From assembly GCA_004195335.1 (NCBI GenBank), contig SDWK01000573.1, positions 1 through 7,460 of the forward strand: DNA of 7,460 nt. Reading direction: 5' to 3'. The DNA comes from Shewanella sp. (GTDB lineage Bacteria; Pseudomonadota; Gammaproteobacteria; Enterobacterales; Shewanellaceae). Under the pieces are notes generated by a model. That model was not told the origin of the DNA. It saw nothing but the letters and a program-made list of their open reading frames with translations, and did no database searches. Of this stretch, positions 5,385 through 7,460 are shown in pieces. Positions within the stretch are counted from its first letter, which is position 1; the number at the start of each line of letters is the position of its first letter. The position numbers were made by a program, and so were the translations under genes.

Positions 5385-6437
5385 ATGACAAGTCGGTTTC
5401 GTTTAGGTTTGATTATTAACCCTTTAGCGGGTCTGGGTGGTAGCGTCGCGCTTAAAGGCAGCGACGGTGTTGCTAAGGAGGCGATAGCGATGGGGGCTAA
5501 GCCTAAGGCTCATCTGCGTATGCAGCAGGCCCTTGAGGTGATCTTACCGTACCGAGAGCAGATTGAAATTATCACGGCCTCTGGCCCAATGGGCGAAGCC
5601 TTAGCATTGCAGATGGGCTTTCATGTGCGAGTCGTGCATGAGGTCGCTGATGAAACACAGGCGGCAGATACCCAAGCTGTGGCTAAAGTCTTACTCAATG
5701 AAACATTAGATCTCTTGTTATTTGCCGGTGGCGATGGGACGGCGCGTGATATCTTTGCTGTCGCCCATGACAATATGCCTGTGCTTGGTGTGCCTGCTGG
5801 TGTGAAAATCCATTCAGGCGTATATGGCATCACGCCTCATGCATCGGGGTTGGTGGTCAAGATGCTACTCGATGGTGAACTGGTGAGCCTGATGGATGCC
5901 GATGTGATGGATATTGACGAAGTCGCTTTTCGTGAGGGGCGGGTTAAGGCGCGCCGCTTTGGTGAAATGCGAGTGCCTGCCGAGCCCAGATATATACAGG
6001 CCGTTAAGATGGGTGGTATTGAGAGTGATGAGCTGGTACTGGCCGATATCGCCGCCGAAGTGATTGAGAGCATGGAAGATGAACTATTTATCATGGGGTC
6101 GGGCAGTACTGTCGCGGCGGTGATGACAGAGCTGGAGCTGGATAACACCTTGTTGGGCGTTGATCTTGTTAAATCCCATCAGCTTCTTATCGGCGGGCAG
6201 GGACACATCCTCGGAAGAGGCAATCAGCAGTTGTCTTCACAATTGATCAGGCAGATTGGTAAAGAGAATATAATCATTCTGGCGACAAAAACTAAGCTAA
6301 AAGCACTTGAAGGTCGGCCATTAATTGTGGATAGTGGCGACCCTGAATTGGATCGTGAATTATGTGGCTATTACCGGGTTATCACAGGTTATCATGATTA
6401 TGTGATGTATCAGGTCGCAAACCCGGATTTAGACTGA
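5385..6437 (+). CDS. ATP-NAD kinase / AcoX-like protein
   Basis: A 350-residue soluble protein of the NAD-kinase/diacylglycerol-kinase superfamily, in the AcoX-like branch usually annotated ATP-NAD kinase family protein. Visible motifs are LIINPLAGLGG (9-19, the first nucleotide-binding strand), LLFAGGDGTARD (111-122, with the GGDGT phosphate-binding motif at 115-119), GVPAGVKIHSGVYG (135-148, characteristic of AcoX-type members), MGSGSTVAAVM (237-247) and GGQGHILGRGNQQLS (270-284). It is longer than ordinary NadK (about 290) and differs outside GGDG, so whether it phosphorylates NAD is unproven. The true nadK should lie elsewhere. ATG 5385 has AAGGA (5374-5378) at six bases. The 84-base gap from the transporter has only a weak promoter candidate (TTTAAC 5333, TATTAT 5355). 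yfcL follows on the same strand. Confidence 0.82.
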   Translation: MTSRFRLGLIINPLAGLGGSVALKGSDGVAKEAIAMGAKPKAHLRMQQALEVILPYREQIEIITASGPMGEALALQMGFHVRVVHEVADETQAADTQAVAKVLLNETLDLLLFAGGDGTARDIFAVAHDNMPVLGVPAGVKIHSGVYGITPHASGLVVKMLLDGELVSLMDADVMDIDEVAFREGRVKARRFGEMRVPAEPRYIQAVKMGGIESDELVLADIAAEVIESMEDELFIMGSGSTVAAVMTELELDNTLLGVDLVKSHQLLIGGQGHILGRGNQQLSSQLIRQIGKENIIILATKTKLKALEGRPLIVDSGDPELDRELCGYYRVITGYHDYVMYQVANPDLD

Positions 6438-6522
6438 GTCGCAACTGAACGAAGAACACATTAAAGAGCGAGCATGTTTAGCTTGTTTCAAATCAAAATT
6501 ACACAAAATGAGTGGAGTGGGT

Positions 6523-6792
6523 ATGTTAGAGAAGTATGAGCTGGCGTCAGAGAATTGGGTCTCAAGCATCGTTGAACAGGGTGATGATGATGCACTTTTC
6601 GCCAGTGGTTACCTTCAAGGACATTTTGCGGTTGTCTTGTCTCAGCTGGAAGTTGAAGATGATCAGGGTGTCGACGCGCTTAGTGAAAAGATGCAAGCCT
6701 GTTTAGTCTTAGCCAGAGAAGAGTTAGATGACAGAGATTATTCACTCGTTGAAAATGCCTGGTCTGAGCTAAGTAAAGTCATCAAGGCTTAA
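6523..6792 (+). CDS. yfcL: YfcL family protein
   Basis: A small acidic protein of 89 residues and unknown function, with no signal peptide or membrane segment. The segment DDALFASGYLQGHFAVVLSQLE resembles E. coli YfcL (DDELFASGYLRGHL), and the C-terminal part is a predicted helical region with many Glu and Asp. I place the start at ATG 6523: GGAG (6514-6517) lies five bases upstream and the N-terminus MLEKYE then aligns with MIAEFE of E. coli. An in-frame ATG at 6508 would add five residues but has no ribosome site. In E. coli yfcL is also near aroC, next to yfcM/epmC, so the linkage is conserved though the neighbours differ. Four bases separate its stop from the TTG that could begin the next gene, suggesting co-translation. 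Confidence 0.85.
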   Translation: MLEKYELASENWVSSIVEQGDDDALFASGYLQGHFAVVLSQLEVEDDQGVDALSEKMQACLVLAREELDDRDYSLVENAWSELSKVIKA

Positions 6793-6808
6793 TTGTTTGA
6801 GTAGTAAA

Positions 6809-7333
6809 ATGAAACAAAGTTATGTCAGTATCGGGTTAGTGAACCCCAAGAGTCCGACCAATGTGGGTGGGATCATGCGTGCTGCAGGTTGTTACCGTGT
6901 CGATGCGGTATTCTTTACCGGCAAACGATATCTATTAGCCGCCAGCAATGGTAATGCCCAATACAATACCGATACCAAAGGTGCGAGTGAGCAGATCCCA
7001 TTGACGGCAGTTGAGTCACTGGTCGACGGTTGTCCCGATGACGTTAAGATTGTTTGTGTCGACTTGGTTGAGGGGGCAATACCACTTCCTGAATTTGAGC
7101 ATCCCGAGAAGGCTATCTATGTCTTCGGTCCCGAGGATGGCACCATCAGTCAGCAGGTGATCAATAAAGCCCACGCCGTCGTTTATGTCCCGACTGTCGG
7201 CTGCATGAATTTAGCCGCGTCGGTCAATGTTTTGTTATATGACCGATTAGCTAAGTCGACTCAAACCATAGCCAATGACAAACTGATCAGAGAAAGTCGT
7301 GATAATAATAACAGAGTCAGAGTTAAGAACTAA
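6809..7333 (+). CDS. SpoU/TrmH-family RNA 2'-O-methyltransferase
   Basis: A 174-residue SPOUT-class methyltransferase that would use S-adenosylmethionine to 2'-O-methylate a ribose in tRNA or rRNA; the exact target is not evident. The three SpoU motifs are present: NVGGIMRAAGC (18-28, with the catalytic-type Asn18 and Arg24), YVFGPEDGTIS (104-114) and VPTVGCMNLAASVNVLLYD (127-145), which form the knotted cofactor site. It is a minimal protein without an added RNA-binding domain, similar in size to TrmL, but motif 3 departs from the common SLNVS form (NLAASVNV) and it is not clearly TrmL. ATG 6809 has TGAG seven bases upstream. An in-frame TTG at 6797, four bases after the yfcL stop with AAGG upstream, is an alternative adding four residues. 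A terminator follows. Confidence 0.88.
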   Translation: MKQSYVSIGLVNPKSPTNVGGIMRAAGCYRVDAVFFTGKRYLLAASNGNAQYNTDTKGASEQIPLTAVESLVDGCPDDVKIVCVDLVEGAIPLPEFEHPEKAIYVFGPEDGTISQQVINKAHAVVYVPTVGCMNLAASVNVLLYDRLAKSTQTIANDKLIRESRDNNNRVRVKN

Positions 7334-7335
7334 TC

Positions 7336-7358
7336 GTTAGAGTTAGGCGTTAGCGTTA
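7336..7358. repeat. degenerate GTTAG tandem repeat after the methyltransferase gene
   Basis: GTTAG recurs at 7336, 7342 and 7349, followed by GTTA at 7355, giving a period of six to seven bases directly after the stop codon. Like the GAGCTAC array after sixA it sits in a 3' flank, just before a terminator hairpin. Confidence 0.6.
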
Positions 7359-7363
7359 AAAAT

Positions 7364-7390
7364 AAACCCAGCTAATCTGCTGGGTTTTGT
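7364..7390 (+). terminator. intrinsic terminator of the transporter-to-methyltransferase gene run
   Basis: AAACCCAGC (7364-7372) pairs with GCTGGGTTT (7379-7387) around a six-base loop, continuing into TTTTGTTTA. The stem is 9 bp and the T-tract is interrupted by one G. It lies 30 bases after the methyltransferase stop and would end the four-gene run. Confidence 0.88.
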
Positions 7391-7417
7391 TTATCTGTTA
7401 CCGTGGCAAAGTATTTA

Positions 7418-7460
7418 ATACCAATCGGTATAAAGGGGTGGTCACTCAGCAAGAGTTTAG
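7418..7460 (+). mobile_element. left end of a second MITE-like element, cut by the window edge
   Basis: It begins ATACCAATCGGTAT (7418-7431), the exact inverse of the right terminus of the first element (4084-4097) and one base different from its left terminus. The next 29 bases align without gaps to the first element's left end, matching at 21 positions by my count, including AAAG, GTG and CTCAG blocks. Both copies are preceded by TA. The rest lies outside the window. Confidence 0.6.

Noticed and set aside
5837..6148. Minus-strand frame of 103 codons, serine-rich
   Set aside because: Antisense shadow of the NAD-kinase-like gene; the serine and isoleucine bias comes from reading Asp/Glu codons backward.
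6508..6522. ATG 6508 as start of yfcL
   Set aside because: No Shine-Dalgarno before it, while ATG 6523 has GGAG at a suitable distance and matches the E. coli N-terminus better.
6438..6522. Terminator or promoter between the NAD-kinase-like gene and yfcL
   Set aside because: Only a weak wobble-containing stem (CGAGC with GCTTG) without a T-tract, and no -35/-10 pair at proper spacing.

Overview
The window looks like a chromosomal core-gene neighbourhood of a Shewanella-like marine gammaproteobacterium. The grounds are close similarity of the PrmB, AroC, SixA, SmrB and YfcL products to enterobacterial proteins as I remember them, the sixA-smrB-prmB-aroC-yfcL order also known from E. coli, moderate G+C, and a dispersed palindrome-ended repeat (ATACCAATYGGTAT) of the kind common in Shewanella and relatives. 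The genus is an inference from memory, not a database match.

Layout, left to right. Positions 1-141 are an apparent divergent intergenic region: a Shine-Dalgarno on the minus strand at the very edge points to a gene starting just outside, and a sigma70-like promoter serves sixA (+, phosphohistidine phosphatase). sixA converges on smrB (-, ribosome-collision mRNA endonuclease), with heptamer repeats and a long hairpin between them. smrB is divergent from prmB (+, uL3 glutamine methyltransferase), which starts at TTG just after a three-codon minigene that has the stronger Shine-Dalgarno. A near-perfect intrinsic terminator separates prmB from aroC (+, chorismate synthase), which ends at a second clear terminator.

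The 451-base gap after aroC holds a run of three short palindromes and a roughly 265-bp MITE-like element with inverted ends and no coding capacity. Its right end carries two outward-facing extended -10 boxes about 40 bases before the start of an HcaT-like MFS transporter, so the element may supply that gene's promoter. The transporter is followed on the same strand by an ATP-NAD kinase/AcoX-like protein, yfcL and a SpoU/TrmH-type RNA methyltransferase. These four may form one transcription unit ending at a third terminator. The window closes with the beginning of a second copy of the repeat.

Functionally this is a set of housekeeping genes (phosphorelay control, ribosome rescue, ribosomal protein and RNA methylation, aromatic amino acid synthesis) plus three poorly characterised ones (MFS transporter, NAD-kinase-like protein, YfcL). 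I see no phage, CRISPR, toxin-antitoxin or defence system. The least explained material is the repeat element, the prmB minigene and the palindrome cluster.
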